Shown in pieces: positions 13,649-22,138 of a stretch of DNA of 24,640 bases. A model generated the notes under the pieces. The model saw only the letters and a program-made list of their open reading frames with translations. It was not told where the DNA came from and did not search any database. Made by a program: the position numbers and the translations under genes. Numbering within the stretch: the stretch's first letter is position 1; every line of letters starts with the position of its first letter. The DNA lies in IMG/VR virus record IMGVR_UViG_3300021519_000072, positions 1 to 24,640 of that record; one strand, written 5' to 3'. The DNA is from a virus.

Positions 13649-15468
13649 ATTATAATGTCAATATCAACACCAAGGATGCCGTCCAAAGTGTTGACAACCT
13701 TAATTCAAGTTTAAAAGGGGTTGAAACAACCGCGTCAAAGACGAGTGGTATTGGTGAAAAGTTAGCGGGTATCAAAGGCCCCGTGGGTCAAGCAGTTCAA
13801 GCCGTGCAAGGATTTGGGAAATCTTTGATGGTGTTGGCAGCAAACCCAGTTGTATTGACAATTACGGCCATCACCGCCGCGTTGGGGTTACTTTACAAGG
13901 CATTCACATCCACGGATGAGGGTGGTGAAAAGGTGGATCAACTCATGGCGGGATTAAACGCCGTGATGAATGTATTTCGGGATGTATTGGTCAAGGTTGC
14001 AAATGTATTAATTGGCATATTTACAGACCCTCAAAAGGCATTGAGTGATTTTGCGGGTATGCTTAAAGAAAACATCATTAACCGATTTGAAGGGTTATTG
14101 GAGTTATTACCACAATTGGGCAAAGCCATTGGATTGTTATTTTCGGGCGAGTTTGCGGAAGCGGGAAAGGTTGCCACAAATGCAGTTGCCAAAGTTGCAT
14201 TGGGCGTGGATGACATGACGGGCAAGTTGGATTCAGCGGGAAAGGCCATTGGCAAGGTAATGGATGAAGCCCAACGCGAGGCAGCGATTGCGGCGAACAT
14301 TGCTAAACAATTTGCTAAGATTGAAGATGCGGAAAGGGCATTGGGAGTTCAAAGAGCCAAGCAAAACAAGGAATTGGCTGCGGCGAGATTAATGATGGAG
14401 GATGAGAATGCCACATTACAAGAACGAATCACCGCATTGCAAACAGTTGGTAAAGCGGAAGATGAATTGTTGACCAAAGAAATGGCCATTGCCAAGCAAA
14501 AATTGGCCCTTATCAACCAGCGAAATGCCCTTAGTGATGTTAGTGATGAGATGGCTCAAGAAGCAGCGGACGCACAATCAAAAGTGTATGAGTTGGAAGC
14601 CCAATCCATTTTGCGGAAACGAAAATTAACCAAATCGATTGAATCATTGAATCGTGAGGATGCGGCAAAAAAGAAACAAGAATTAAAGGATATTGAAGAT
14701 GCGGCGAAGTTGGCAGCGGATGCGGAAAAAACAAGATTGGAAGAACTGCAAAAATCTAAGGAAGAAGCGATAAATAAAGCATCAGACCTTCAAAAAATCA
14801 ATGCTTATAATACCATTCAGAATGAAAAAGATTTGGCGAATGCGTTGGAACAAATTGAACTTGACCGAACCAATAAATTAATTGAATCACGCAAAGCAGC
14901 GGGATTGGCGGTTACGGATTTGGAATTAAAAAATGCCCAAGCATTGGCGGACAAAAAATTCCAAATTGAAAAGGAATCAGCGGAAGCCACAAAGAAATTA
15001 GACGCAGCAAAACACGCCAACACATTAGCATTACTTGATGCAACGGGGGCGGCATTATCGACATTTTCACAACTTGCAGGTGAACAAACCGCAATGGGTA
15101 AATCATTGGCCGTGGCAAGTGCCATCATTGATACATATTCGGGGGCGGATAAGGCATTGGCAGCGGGGGCAGCAACACCACCATTGGGATACATAAACGC
15201 GGCGGCGATTGTTGCAGTGGGTTTAATGAATGTGAAAAAAATCTTATCGGTTAAAGTGCCAGGGAAATCATCATCGGGTCAATCCGTTCCAAGTATGGGG
15301 CCAAGTGTGGGAATTATTGGTGGTACTGTCAATCCATCTGCCCAAATGTCTGCGAGTTTGAACAAAACATTAGGTAAACCCGCAAAGGCATATGTGGTTG
15401 GTAACGATATGAGTTCACAACAAGCATTGGATAGGCGCATACAAACAAATGCAACATTCCCAGGTTAA
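13633..15468 (+). CDS. Tape measure protein
   Basis: The 611-aa product has tape-measure architecture. Residues ~1-60 are Gly/Ser/Ala-rich. A hydrophobic segment at ~64-91 (LMVLAANPVVLTITAITAAL...) is followed by ENIINRFEGLLELLPQLGKAIGLLFSG. A long charged, heptad-like coiled coil (~225-475) is rich in Ala, Lys and Glu. A second hydrophobic stretch is at ~512-540 (AGAATPPLGYINAAAIVAVGL). The protein sets tail length; 611 residues suggests a relatively short siphovirus tail, about 90 nm by the usual length rule. I see no peptidase domain. Confidence 0.92.
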   Translation: MADQINYNVNINTKDAVQSVDNLNSSLKGVETTASKTSGIGEKLAGIKGPVGQAVQAVQGFGKSLMVLAANPVVLTITAITAALGLLYKAFTSTDEGGEKVDQLMAGLNAVMNVFRDVLVKVANVLIGIFTDPQKALSDFAGMLKENIINRFEGLLELLPQLGKAIGLLFSGEFAEAGKVATNAVAKVALGVDDMTGKLDSAGKAIGKVMDEAQREAAIAANIAKQFAKIEDAERALGVQRAKQNKELAAARLMMEDENATLQERITALQTVGKAEDELLTKEMAIAKQKLALINQRNALSDVSDEMAQEAADAQSKVYELEAQSILRKRKLTKSIESLNREDAAKKKQELKDIEDAAKLAADAEKTRLEELQKSKEEAINKASDLQKINAYNTIQNEKDLANALEQIELDRTNKLIESRKAAGLAVTDLELKNAQALADKKFQIEKESAEATKKLDAAKHANTLALLDATGAALSTFSQLAGEQTAMGKSLAVASAIIDTYSGADKALAAGAATPPLGYINAAAIVAVGLMNVKKILSVKVPGKSSSGQSVPSMGPSVGIIGGTVNPSAQMSASLNKTLGKPAKAYVVGNDMSSQQALDRRIQTNATFPG

Positions 15469-15483
15469 GACGTTTTTTAGGAT

Positions 15484-15903
15484 ATGCTCATTAACACATT
15501 AGGAATGAATTTTGCCATCAAAGAAAAAATGGCCGACACCAATCCATTGAGTGGTGTTGTGGCTAAGTTCTTGGAAATGGAATCACAATTGCAAGTATTC
15601 CATTGGCAGACATTTGGATTGGGTATTCACAGAGGTATCGGCAAATTATACGAAGCATTAGTTGAACAAGCGGATGAGTTCACCGAAACGGGAATGGGCA
15701 TTTATGGTCGACCTACCTTTGGACAAACATCATTGCCAATCCAAGATTTTAGCGAGGAAGTAATGAACGCATATTTGAATGATGGCATCGCCTTTTTGAA
15801 AGGATTGAACCAAGTGTTTCCAAACGATTCAGACCTTTTGAACATCCGTGATACCATCATGGGAGAATTTAACAGAACGAAATACCTAATAACATTAAAA
15901 TGA
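15484..15903 (+). CDS. Dps/ferritin-like fold protein (DUF5856-like)
   Basis: The 139-aa product resembles the Dps ferritin-like helix-bundle: MESQLQVFHWQTFGLGIHRGIG, then KLYEALVEQADEFTETGMG. Taking the second His (IHRG) as zero, D at +15 and E at +19 match the spacing of the last two Dps ferroxidase ligands, but the Asp normally at +4 is Gly. This may be a ferritin-like protein without full iron oxidation, or a scaffold-like fold. It is known in Bacteroidota phages as DUF5856. It lies between tape measure and capsid genes. The start at ATG 15484 is the longest; ATG 15505 or 15529 is possible. Confidence 0.85.
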   Translation: MLINTLGMNFAIKEKMADTNPLSGVVAKFLEMESQLQVFHWQTFGLGIHRGIGKLYEALVEQADEFTETGMGIYGRPTFGQTSLPIQDFSEEVMNAYLNDGIAFLKGLNQVFPNDSDLLNIRDTIMGEFNRTKYLITLK

Positions 15904-16172
15904 GATTACAAGGCATAGAATTATCGGTGAGTGCAGATTTGACCAAGGAGATGGGATTGTTGAAAGTGAAGTGTGAGAACATCCGCACAAAACACGAAAA
16001 CATGAAAAGCGATATTGCCAAAGCCATGTTACACTACAAGGCGGCCAAAATGTTGTGCGGTAAGGTAGCAAGGATGAAGGAAAAATTTGGTATTGAACCA
16101 AAGGAATTGAATACCATGATGATGGATATGGAAGCCAAAGGTGAGTATTTAAAAAACCTTAACAACCTATGA
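15900..16172 (+). CDS. Small helical protein ahead of the prohead protease
   Basis: The 90-aa product is predicted helical, with a short strand (RLQGIELSVSADLTKEM) and then long Lys/Met/Glu-rich helices (KAAKMLCGKVARMKEKFGIEPKEL, MMMDMEAKGEYLKNLNN). I do not recognise a family name. It overlaps the Dps-like gene and the protease gene by 4 nt each, so it belongs to the capsid-maturation operon. A structural or assembly-cofactor role is possible but unproven. Confidence 0.75.
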   Translation: MRLQGIELSVSADLTKEMGLLKVKCENIRTKHENMKSDIAKAMLHYKAAKMLCGKVARMKEKFGIEPKELNTMMMDMEAKGEYLKNLNNL

Positions 16173-16786
16173 GAATCGTTGAATTGATATTAGATGACCA
16201 ACAAATGGCAAGTGGCATTGATGCGATAAGCATCGTGGAAGCCCCCGCCATTGAGTCCAATTTCATTGCATTGAAATCCCATGAAATAAAGTTTGCCCAA
16301 GTGGATGCAGAAAAACGCATCTTGATGGGGCCAGTATTAATACCCGACAAACCCATTTACCGCAAACAAGTGATGAATGGAGAGATGCAAGAATTTTATG
16401 TCTACTTTTCAAAGAACACCGTATCCCGTGCATCGCAAATGTTTTTGATGAAGGGCAACCAAGGCAAAGCCACATTAGAACACGACATGGCGTTGCAAGG
16501 TATTTGTATGGTAGAATCTTGGATTAAGGAAGACATGGAAAAGGATAAGAGTGCCATCTATGGAATGAACGATCCAATCGGGACTTGGATGGGATGTTTG
16601 AAGGTTACCAACGATGAGATTTGGAATGACTATGTTAAAACGGGTCGTGTTAAAGGATTCAGCATCGAAGGTTATTTTGCGGATAGGTCAATGCCATTGT
16701 CAAAGGTTGAAACCGATGATGAAAAGTTGGTCAAGGTGATTGACATCCTTACCGAATTTCAAAAATCAAACAAAGTAAAAAATTAA
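16169..16786 (+). CDS. XkdF-like prohead protease
   Basis: The 205-aa product matches the putative phage serine protease family Peptidase_S78_2 (XkdF type). The blocks are AISIVEAPAIESNFIALK, KRILMGPVLIPDKPIYR, EFYVYFSKNTVSRASQMFL, TLEHDMALQG, VESWIKEDMEKDKS, GTWMGCLKVTNDEIWNDYVKTG and GFSIEGYF. The likely catalytic pair is H105 (EHDM) with S165 (GFSIEGYF); E117 (VESW) or another acid completes it. It cleaves scaffold and capsid delta domains during head maturation, fitting its position just before scaffold and capsid genes. Here it is a separate gene. Confidence 0.88.
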   Translation: MRIVELILDDQQMASGIDAISIVEAPAIESNFIALKSHEIKFAQVDAEKRILMGPVLIPDKPIYRKQVMNGEMQEFYVYFSKNTVSRASQMFLMKGNQGKATLEHDMALQGICMVESWIKEDMEKDKSAIYGMNDPIGTWMGCLKVTNDEIWNDYVKTGRVKGFSIEGYFADRSMPLSKVETDDEKLVKVIDILTEFQKSNKVKN

Positions 16787-16797
16787 GTTTTATATAT

Positions 16798-17430
16798 ATG
16801 AACGCAACCGAAACATTAAACCGCGTATTGGCAACTTTGGGATTAAAGCCCGAGGAAGCGATTGTGGTTGATTTGGCACAAGTTAAGACCGAGGATGGTC
16901 AAGCCACATTTGAATCAGACAATTTCGCCGTTGGTGAAGCGGTATTTATCGTAACTCCCGATGGTAACATTCCATGCCCAGAGGGTGAATTTGCATTGGA
17001 AAACGGAAACACAATGACCGTGGATGCAAATGGTACAATCAGCGAAATCGCAACGATGGAGGAAGAAGCACCCGAAGCCGAAGCAATCAGCGAAGCACCC
17101 GTACAAGCACAAGACCAACCAATGACCGAATCAATGCCATCAGCAAAGAAGGTTGTTAAAAGCAAAACCGAAATGGAGGAATCTTATTTTAGCAAACAGA
17201 TGACAGAATTGGAAGCCCGATTTGAGGCTCGTTTGTCAGCATTAGAAATGGAAAAGATTGCATTGAGTGCCGAAAACAAAGAGTTGACCGAGCGATTGGC
17301 AACTGAACCCGCAGCACATACATTGCATAACCCAGAATCAAATGGACAAGCAAAGAAATTGCAATTCCACATGGGCAATAAAAGAGCCGAGTCAGTAAAA
17401 GACCGAGTATTTAATCAACTATTCAACTAA
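16798..17430 (+). CDS. Capsid scaffolding-type protein
   Basis: The 210-aa product sits between prohead protease and major capsid genes. The N-terminal part (~1-85) is beta-rich with a hydrophilic turn-repeat character (DGNIPCPEGEFALENGNTM). An acidic Ala/Glu/Pro linker at ~85-115 is followed by a helical segment (~120-180, EESYFSKQMTELEARFEARL) that looks like a coiled coil, and a basic C-terminal tail (GNKRAESVKDRVFNQLFN). A coiled-coil centre with a basic capsid-binding end is the usual scaffold layout. The gap from the protease is 11 nt. Confidence 0.75.
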   Translation: MNATETLNRVLATLGLKPEEAIVVDLAQVKTEDGQATFESDNFAVGEAVFIVTPDGNIPCPEGEFALENGNTMTVDANGTISEIATMEEEAPEAEAISEAPVQAQDQPMTESMPSAKKVVKSKTEMEESYFSKQMTELEARFEARLSALEMEKIALSAENKELTERLATEPAAHTLHNPESNGQAKKLQFHMGNKRAESVKDRVFNQLFN

Positions 17431-17438
17431 CCACGAAA

Positions 17439-18359
17439 ATGAATAATAATCTAAACAAAATCAATTTGAGTGGCCCAACAGTTTCCCCCAATACCTACGC
17501 GGGTCTTTGGAGTGGCAAGTATGTGGCCGCTGCCCTTTTGTCGGGTGAAACCTTGTCAAAAGACCTTATCACATTGCACCCCAATGTTGCTTACAAAGAA
17601 GTGATCCGTAATTGGCAGAATTCAGTATCAATCGATTCTGCAACTTGTGATTACACCGATGGTTCATCAGTTACTTTGGGTGAATATGTGTTGACCACGG
17701 TTGAAAAGCAAGTAAACATGACTTTGTGTAAAAACAACTTGCGTACAACATGGGAAGCAGCCCAAGCGGGATTCAGTGCATTTGAAAAATTACCAGCAAC
17801 ATTTGAGGAATTTTTGTTAGCCCAAGTGGCAGCAGAAGTTGCCCAAGGTGTTGAATTAGGTATTTGGAAAACCAACACATTCTACACGGGTGGTATGGTT
17901 CAATACTTGATTGACAACTCGGCCATCGTTAGTGCGGGTTCGGGTGCAACAAGTGGGTCAAATGTTGTTGCTCGTTTGCAATCAATGTTGGATGCGTCAC
18001 CAGCAGCATTGTATGGTAAAGAAGGATACCAATTCTATGTTGGTCCTTTGACTATGAAGGCGTATCAAGCAGCGTTATCTGCGGGTAACTACAATTTCCA
18101 ATTCTATGTTGGTGAAAAGCCAATGAACTTCCAAGGTATTCCCGTTACCATGTGTCCAGGTCTTAACGATTCGGATTGTGTGTTGGGTCTTAAAAGTGAT
18201 TTGCACTTTGGAACTGGGTTGTTGAGTGATTACAACGAAGTGAAAGTCATTGATATGTCAGATATTGATGGTTCACAGAATGTTCGTACAATCATGCGTT
18301 TTACGGGTGGTATCATTGCAACCAACCCAACTCAACAAGTTGTATTAAACATAACCTAA
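17439..18359 (+). CDS. Major capsid protein (HK97-like fold probable)
   Basis: The 306-aa product lies directly after the scaffold and is followed by a strong terminator, as expected for the most abundant structural protein. Features include an N-terminal Asn-rich start, VNMTLCKNNLRTTWEAAQ, VAAEVAQGVELGIWKTNTFYTGG, YGKEGYQFYVGPLTMKAYQAAL, IPVTMCPGLND and a C-terminal FTGGIIATNPTQQVVL; this order is typical of Bacteroidota phage HK97-fold capsid proteins. The length is within the range for that fold. I cannot show the fold without structure prediction. Confidence 0.88.
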   Translation: MNNNLNKINLSGPTVSPNTYAGLWSGKYVAAALLSGETLSKDLITLHPNVAYKEVIRNWQNSVSIDSATCDYTDGSSVTLGEYVLTTVEKQVNMTLCKNNLRTTWEAAQAGFSAFEKLPATFEEFLLAQVAAEVAQGVELGIWKTNTFYTGGMVQYLIDNSAIVSAGSGATSGSNVVARLQSMLDASPAALYGKEGYQFYVGPLTMKAYQAALSAGNYNFQFYVGEKPMNFQGIPVTMCPGLNDSDCVLGLKSDLHFGTGLLSDYNEVKVIDMSDIDGSQNVRTIMRFTGGIIATNPTQQVVLNIT

Positions 18360-18382
18360 TAATATAGGATAGATATAAACTT

Positions 18383-18414
18383 GGGGTGGGCATAAACACC
18401 CGCCCCTTTTTTTT
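18383..18414 (+). terminator. Rho-independent terminator after the major capsid gene
   Basis: GGGGTGGG (18383-18390), loop CATAAACA, then CCCGCCCC (18399-18406) form an 8-bp stem with one T:G pair, followed by eight T (18407-18414). It is a strong intrinsic terminator in the gap before the tail tube gene. Confidence 0.93.
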
Positions 18415-18435
18415 AACCAAGATAAGAACAAGAAC

Positions 18436-19002
18436 ATGCCAAGTTGTGGAACATTATTAGGAAGATACGAGCCGTGTAAGCAATATGTCGGTGGAATTAA
18501 AGTTGCATACTTTATTCCATTTGAATTTGCAAACCGCGTTACAAAGAACGGAAGTGGTATTGTAACATTGATTGACAATGGAACGACATCAACTCCAATT
18601 GCAGCACCATTTTGGGAATTGAAAGGTTTGTCTACCATGGAAACAACCATCACCGCATCACGCGATAATGGAACATCAATGTATGAAACCATTTTTACTT
18701 TGTCATTTAAGCCAAGTGGCCTTACCGCCACCACGGGAGATGCCGATATGGATGCAATCCAGACATTGACAAAAGGAAGATGGCAAATCATTGTATGGGA
18801 TAGAAACGACCAAATGTGGTTGTTGGGTGAAACTTTGGGTTGTGATGCCAATGGCGGATCAAGTTCATGGGGTGTACAGATGGGCGATGCCCGTTTGAAT
18901 ACCATCACTTTTTCAAGCCAAGAGAAATTACCCCCAGGAATTGTTGATGCCAATTCAGCAGCGAGTATTGCATCGGTGATTACACCAACAATGCCAGTTT
19001 AA
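18436..19002 (+). CDS. Major tail tube protein (probable)
   Basis: The 188-aa product starts MPSCGTLLGRYEPCKQYVGG and is mainly beta-strand (GIVTLIDNGTTSTPIAAPF, LSTMETTITASRDNGTSMYE, IFTLSFKPSG), with RWQIIVWDRNDQMWLLGE and SSSWGVQMGD. Such pattern and length are typical of a tail tube protein. It stands alone between two terminators, right after the major capsid gene, which fits a protein needed in high copy. The possible N-terminal start at 18436 is ATG; upstream is the terminator tract. Confidence 0.75.
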   Translation: MPSCGTLLGRYEPCKQYVGGIKVAYFIPFEFANRVTKNGSGIVTLIDNGTTSTPIAAPFWELKGLSTMETTITASRDNGTSMYETIFTLSFKPSGLTATTGDADMDAIQTLTKGRWQIIVWDRNDQMWLLGETLGCDANGGSSSWGVQMGDARLNTITFSSQEKLPPGIVDANSAASIASVITPTMPV

Positions 19003-19025
19003 GTATTAATTATATTTCTATGTTT

Positions 19026-19054
19026 AAGCCCTCGCCATTCGGTGGGGGTTTTTC
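19026..19054 (+). terminator. Rho-independent terminator after the tail tube gene
   Basis: CCCTCGCC (19029-19036), loop ATTC, GGTGGGGG (19041-19048) form an 8-bp stem with two G:T pairs, extended by AAG/TTT and running into TTTTT. It separates the tail tube gene from the portal operon. Confidence 0.85.
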
Positions 19055-19071
19055 ATTTATAACAAAAATTG

Positions 19072-19079
19072 TATTTTGC
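19072..19079 (+). promoter_or_regulatory. Weak Bacteroidota -7-like element before the portal operon
   Basis: TATTTTGC at 19072-19079 with preceding TTG resembles the TAnnTTTG box. It lies 11 nt before the ATG at 19091 and just after a terminator, where a promoter is expected. No clear TTG was found at the -33 distance, so support is only partial. Confidence 0.4.
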
Positions 19080-19090
19080 GTTTTATAGGT

Positions 19091-19432
19091 ATGCACATCA
19101 ATAACGCATCCACCAATATCAATTTCACATCGTTTGTGGAATTTACGGGTGTATCAACGATTGAGGTGTGGCATAAGCCCACCAAAACAATGGTGACGGC
19201 TACAAGTACCCCAAGCAAGTTATATTCGTTCTACACGATGAATTTGCCCGTTTTAACGCCTATCAATTTGGTGGCTAATAATACGGATGAGATATTGATT
19301 CGTATATTCAATGCAAACCATTTGGTGTGGGAGTATTTAGGGTATTGGATTGTGGGAACTACAAACATTAACAACACATGGAAGGATTGGGATACCACCG
19401 CCCCCGTGTCACCTAATTGGATAACATTATGA
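19091..19432 (+). CDS. Small beta-rich structural-type protein ahead of the portal
   Basis: From ATG 19091 the product is 113 aa, almost all predicted strand (STNINFTSFVEFTGVSTIEV, LINLVANNTDEILIRIF, LVWEYLGYWIVG) with a WKDWDTTAPVSPNWI end. I do not recognise the family. A fibronectin- or head-decoration-like beta domain would fit its operon position. A TTG start at 19076 was rejected because it overlaps the -7-like element. It overlaps the portal start by 4 nt. Confidence 0.65.
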   Translation: MHINNASTNINFTSFVEFTGVSTIEVWHKPTKTMVTATSTPSKLYSFYTMNLPVLTPINLVANNTDEILIRIFNANHLVWEYLGYWIVGTTNINNTWKDWDTTAPVSPNWITL

Positions 19433-21624
19433 GTTTAGAATTTATACAACTACAATCATACACCGCACCATCAATCATTGAGCAAAAAAACAAGGATTGG
19501 GTGCAATATGGTGACGATAACAATTATTATCAGTATTTGATTGACTTGTATCATGGTTCACCAACCAACAATGCGTGTATCAAGGGCATTGCGGATCAAA
19601 TTTATGGCAAGGGATTAGAAGTAACGACCACATCGCGTGACCTACCAGGTTATATTGAGTTCAAAAAGATGTTTAGTGGGGACTGTTTACGGGCGGTAAT
19701 TATGGATTTGAAGATGTTAGGCCAAGCATCGTTTCAACTTATCAAGTCGAAGGATAAGAAAAAGTATGTTCAAGCCAAGCACTTTCCACAACAAACGCTT
19801 CGACCCGCCAAGTGCAACGATAAAGGCGAGATTGAAAAGTATTATTATTACCCCGATTGGGCCAATATCAAGCGTGGAACACAACCCACAGAGATAAGGG
19901 CGTGGGGTTACGATGAATCTTCAAACGAATGTATATTAACAATCAAACCATATTCAACGGGTTCGTTTTACTTCGCACCCGTGGACTACCAAGGCGGTAC
20001 GCAATATGCAAACTTGGAGTCGGAGATATCCAATTTTCACATCAACAACATAATGAATGGTTTGGCACCAAGTATGTTGATAAACTTCAACAATGGGCAA
20101 CCACCAGCAGAGGTTAAAGATACGGTTGAAGCCCAAATCAAATCAAAGTTTGGTGGATCAAGCAATGCGGGTCGTTTTATTATTAGTTGGAACGATGGCA
20201 AGGATTCGGCTGCGGATATCACTCCAGTACAATTAAGTGATGCACACAACCAATATCAATTCCTTAGTTCGGAATCAATGCAAAAGGTAATGATATCACA
20301 CCGAGTGGTATCGCCATTGTTATTGGGTATTAAAGACGGAACGGGATTTGGTAATAACGCGGATGAATTAAAGTCGGCATCCATTTTGTTTGACAATGTT
20401 GTTATCAGACCTTTCCAACGATTGGTTATTGATGCAGTTACCAAGGTATTAAATCACAATGGTTACAACCTTAATATGTATTTCAAGACATTACAACCAC
20501 TTGAATTTACGGATTTAACGGGCAATGTAATTGATGATGAAACCCGCGAGGAAGAAACGGGCGTATCGTTGTCATTAAAAAAAAAGATTGAATTAGTCCA
20601 TCCCAAAGCGGGAGAATCCAAGGATGATTTTTTAGGTCGTTGCATCCCTTATGTGATAAATGAAGGCAAAGACAATGACCAAGCGGTTGCAATGTGCAAT
20701 TCATTTTGGACGGAAATGAGTGCAGGTGAGAAAGTGTCATTTGATTATGACGATACTTTGTCAACCGATAGAGGTAAAAAGTTAGCGGAAAAGGAAATCA
20801 AGGATGGTTCAATCGTTTATATTATTTCCGCCCGTGGGGATAAGGAAGGAATGTTGGCAACGGCAAACGGATTGGGAATACCAGAATCAAGGGTATACGC
20901 TACGGGGTCAAATAAAGCCAAAATTGAGAAGATAAACGAGTTGGGTATATCTAAGCATTACGATAACAATTCGGATGTCATAGACGGGCTAAAAGGCATT
21001 GGTGTTCAATTTGAAATCACCGATTCACAAAGTGATGATTGGTTGAAACATTTGAAAAGCCGTGGGGAAATAATTAACGGAGATGTGTGGGAATTGATTG
21101 ATGTAACGGAAGTTACGGATGCGGATGAGGAATTAAGATTTAACATGGCGTATGAAAACCCCAATAAAAAAAGTGGTGATGATAAAGGGGTTTACAAAAT
21201 CCGTTATCGGTACGGCCCTAATTTCCTATCCGACAATTCAAGGCAGTTTTGTTCTGCAATGGTTCAAGAATCCAAAGGGGGAGTAATTTATCGCCGTGAA
21301 GATATTTTGACAATGGGGGATGCGGGTGTTAACGGACAATTTGCACCAAGCGGACAAAGTTCATATTCCATTTGGAAATACAAGGGTGGTGTTAATTGCC
21401 ACCACAGATGGGAACGATTGACATTCAGACGGAAGCAAATCAAGGGTAAATTTTTACCAAAGCAACCAGGGGAAAGCGGTGAGAATCGCGATTTAGAAAA
21501 TTACAACGAAGTATCAAATAAGAGTGCCAACGCTGCGGGGGTTCCATTTTCACCAAGTGGATGGGAAACGGCATCAACAAGGCCAATTGATATGCCAAAC
21601 AAAGGTTCATTAAAAAACAAATAA
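19429..21624 (+). CDS. Portal protein fused to HAD phosphatase-like and C-terminal domains
   Basis: From ATG 19429 (ATGA overlap) the product is 731 aa. Residues ~1-365 are a phage portal protein (DNNYYQYLIDLYHGSPTNNACIKGIADQIYGKGL, HFPQQTLRP, SPLLLGIKDGTGFGNNADEL), forming the head's dodecameric DNA gate. Residues ~394-428 carry an ESKDDFLGRC...AVAMCNSFW motif common in phage head proteins. Residues ~435-525 form a HAD-type domain: FDYDDTL with D439/D441, IISAR, a Lys in SNKAKIEK, and HYDNNSDVI with D512. Residues ~560-731 form a Cys/His-containing domain (SRQFC, YRREDI, YSIWKYKGGVNCHHRW) ending PIDMPNKGSLKNK. Confidence 0.88.
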   Translation: MSLEFIQLQSYTAPSIIEQKNKDWVQYGDDNNYYQYLIDLYHGSPTNNACIKGIADQIYGKGLEVTTTSRDLPGYIEFKKMFSGDCLRAVIMDLKMLGQASFQLIKSKDKKKYVQAKHFPQQTLRPAKCNDKGEIEKYYYYPDWANIKRGTQPTEIRAWGYDESSNECILTIKPYSTGSFYFAPVDYQGGTQYANLESEISNFHINNIMNGLAPSMLINFNNGQPPAEVKDTVEAQIKSKFGGSSNAGRFIISWNDGKDSAADITPVQLSDAHNQYQFLSSESMQKVMISHRVVSPLLLGIKDGTGFGNNADELKSASILFDNVVIRPFQRLVIDAVTKVLNHNGYNLNMYFKTLQPLEFTDLTGNVIDDETREEETGVSLSLKKKIELVHPKAGESKDDFLGRCIPYVINEGKDNDQAVAMCNSFWTEMSAGEKVSFDYDDTLSTDRGKKLAEKEIKDGSIVYIISARGDKEGMLATANGLGIPESRVYATGSNKAKIEKINELGISKHYDNNSDVIDGLKGIGVQFEITDSQSDDWLKHLKSRGEIINGDVWELIDVTEVTDADEELRFNMAYENPNKKSGDDKGVYKIRYRYGPNFLSDNSRQFCSAMVQESKGGVIYRREDILTMGDAGVNGQFAPSGQSSYSIWKYKGGVNCHHRWERLTFRRKQIKGKFLPKQPGESGENRDLENYNEVSNKSANAAGVPFSPSGWETASTRPIDMPNKGSLKNK

Positions 21625-21625
21625 G

Positions 21626-22138
21626 ATGTACGCAAACGATGATGTATTATTAATCACCAAAGAAGACCTATTCAAATACACCCAATTGAGTGGGAATTTT
21701 GATGTGGACAAAATAACCCCATTTATTAAGATAGCCCAGGATATCCAAGTTCAAGAATTGTGCGGTACTGTCTTGTATCGTAGGTTGTTGGATGATGTAA
21801 AGGCAAACACCTTGGCGGGATTTTATCTTTTGTTGGTGTCACACTATTTGCAACCTTTGTTGATCCATTACGCAATGAGTGATTTGTTATTATTTCACGG
21901 GTATGAAGTTACCAATGGTGGTATCGTGCGTAACTCACCCGAGAACACGCAGTTGCCAAGCAAGGAAGAATTGGATACAATTGTGGGCAGACAAAGAAAC
22001 ATAGCAGAAACTTATCGTAGGCGTTGCGTGGATTATTTATCCTTTTTCCCACAACGATACCCAGAGTATACCGCCAACCAACAAGCGGGAGAATACCCAA
22101 ATACAAACCCATCGAATTTCGTGACATGGAATTTGTAA
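21626..22138 (+). CDS. Head-tail connector/head completion protein
   Basis: The 170-aa, largely helical protein starts MYANDDVLLITKEDLFKYTQLS, then VDKITPFIKIAQDIQVQELCGTVLYRRLLDDV and SHYLQPLLIHYAMSDLLLFHGYEV. It ends RNIAETYRRRCVDYLSFFPQRYPEY. The pattern 'I...AQ...(V/L)Q.L.G..LY..L......L' is that of the head-completion adaptors (gp6-like/DUF6712 type) found after portal in Bacteroidota phages. It probably docks beneath the portal ring. The start lies 1 nt after the portal stop, and the end overlaps the spanin-like gene by 13 nt. Confidence 0.82.
   Translation: MYANDDVLLITKEDLFKYTQLSGNFDVDKITPFIKIAQDIQVQELCGTVLYRRLLDDVKANTLAGFYLLLVSHYLQPLLIHYAMSDLLLFHGYEVTNGGIVRNSPENTQLPSKEELDTIVGRQRNIAETYRRRCVDYLSFFPQRYPEYTANQQAGEYPNTNPSNFVTWNL

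Noticed and set aside
14817-15194. Minus-strand open frame of 125 codons
   Set aside because: It is the complement of the Ala/Lys-rich coiled-coil part of the tape measure gene; its Ala/Ser-rich, low-complexity translation is a codon-bias shadow.
16786-16797. AT-rich GTTTTATATATATG before the scaffold gene as a promoter
   Set aside because: It has no TAnnTTTG box or spaced TTG, and the gap to the protease gene is too short to need one.
18345-18953. Minus-strand open frame of about 200 codons
   Set aside because: It lies opposite the tail tube gene and a perfect terminator for + strand transcription, has no recognisable domain, and all supported genes are on the + strand.
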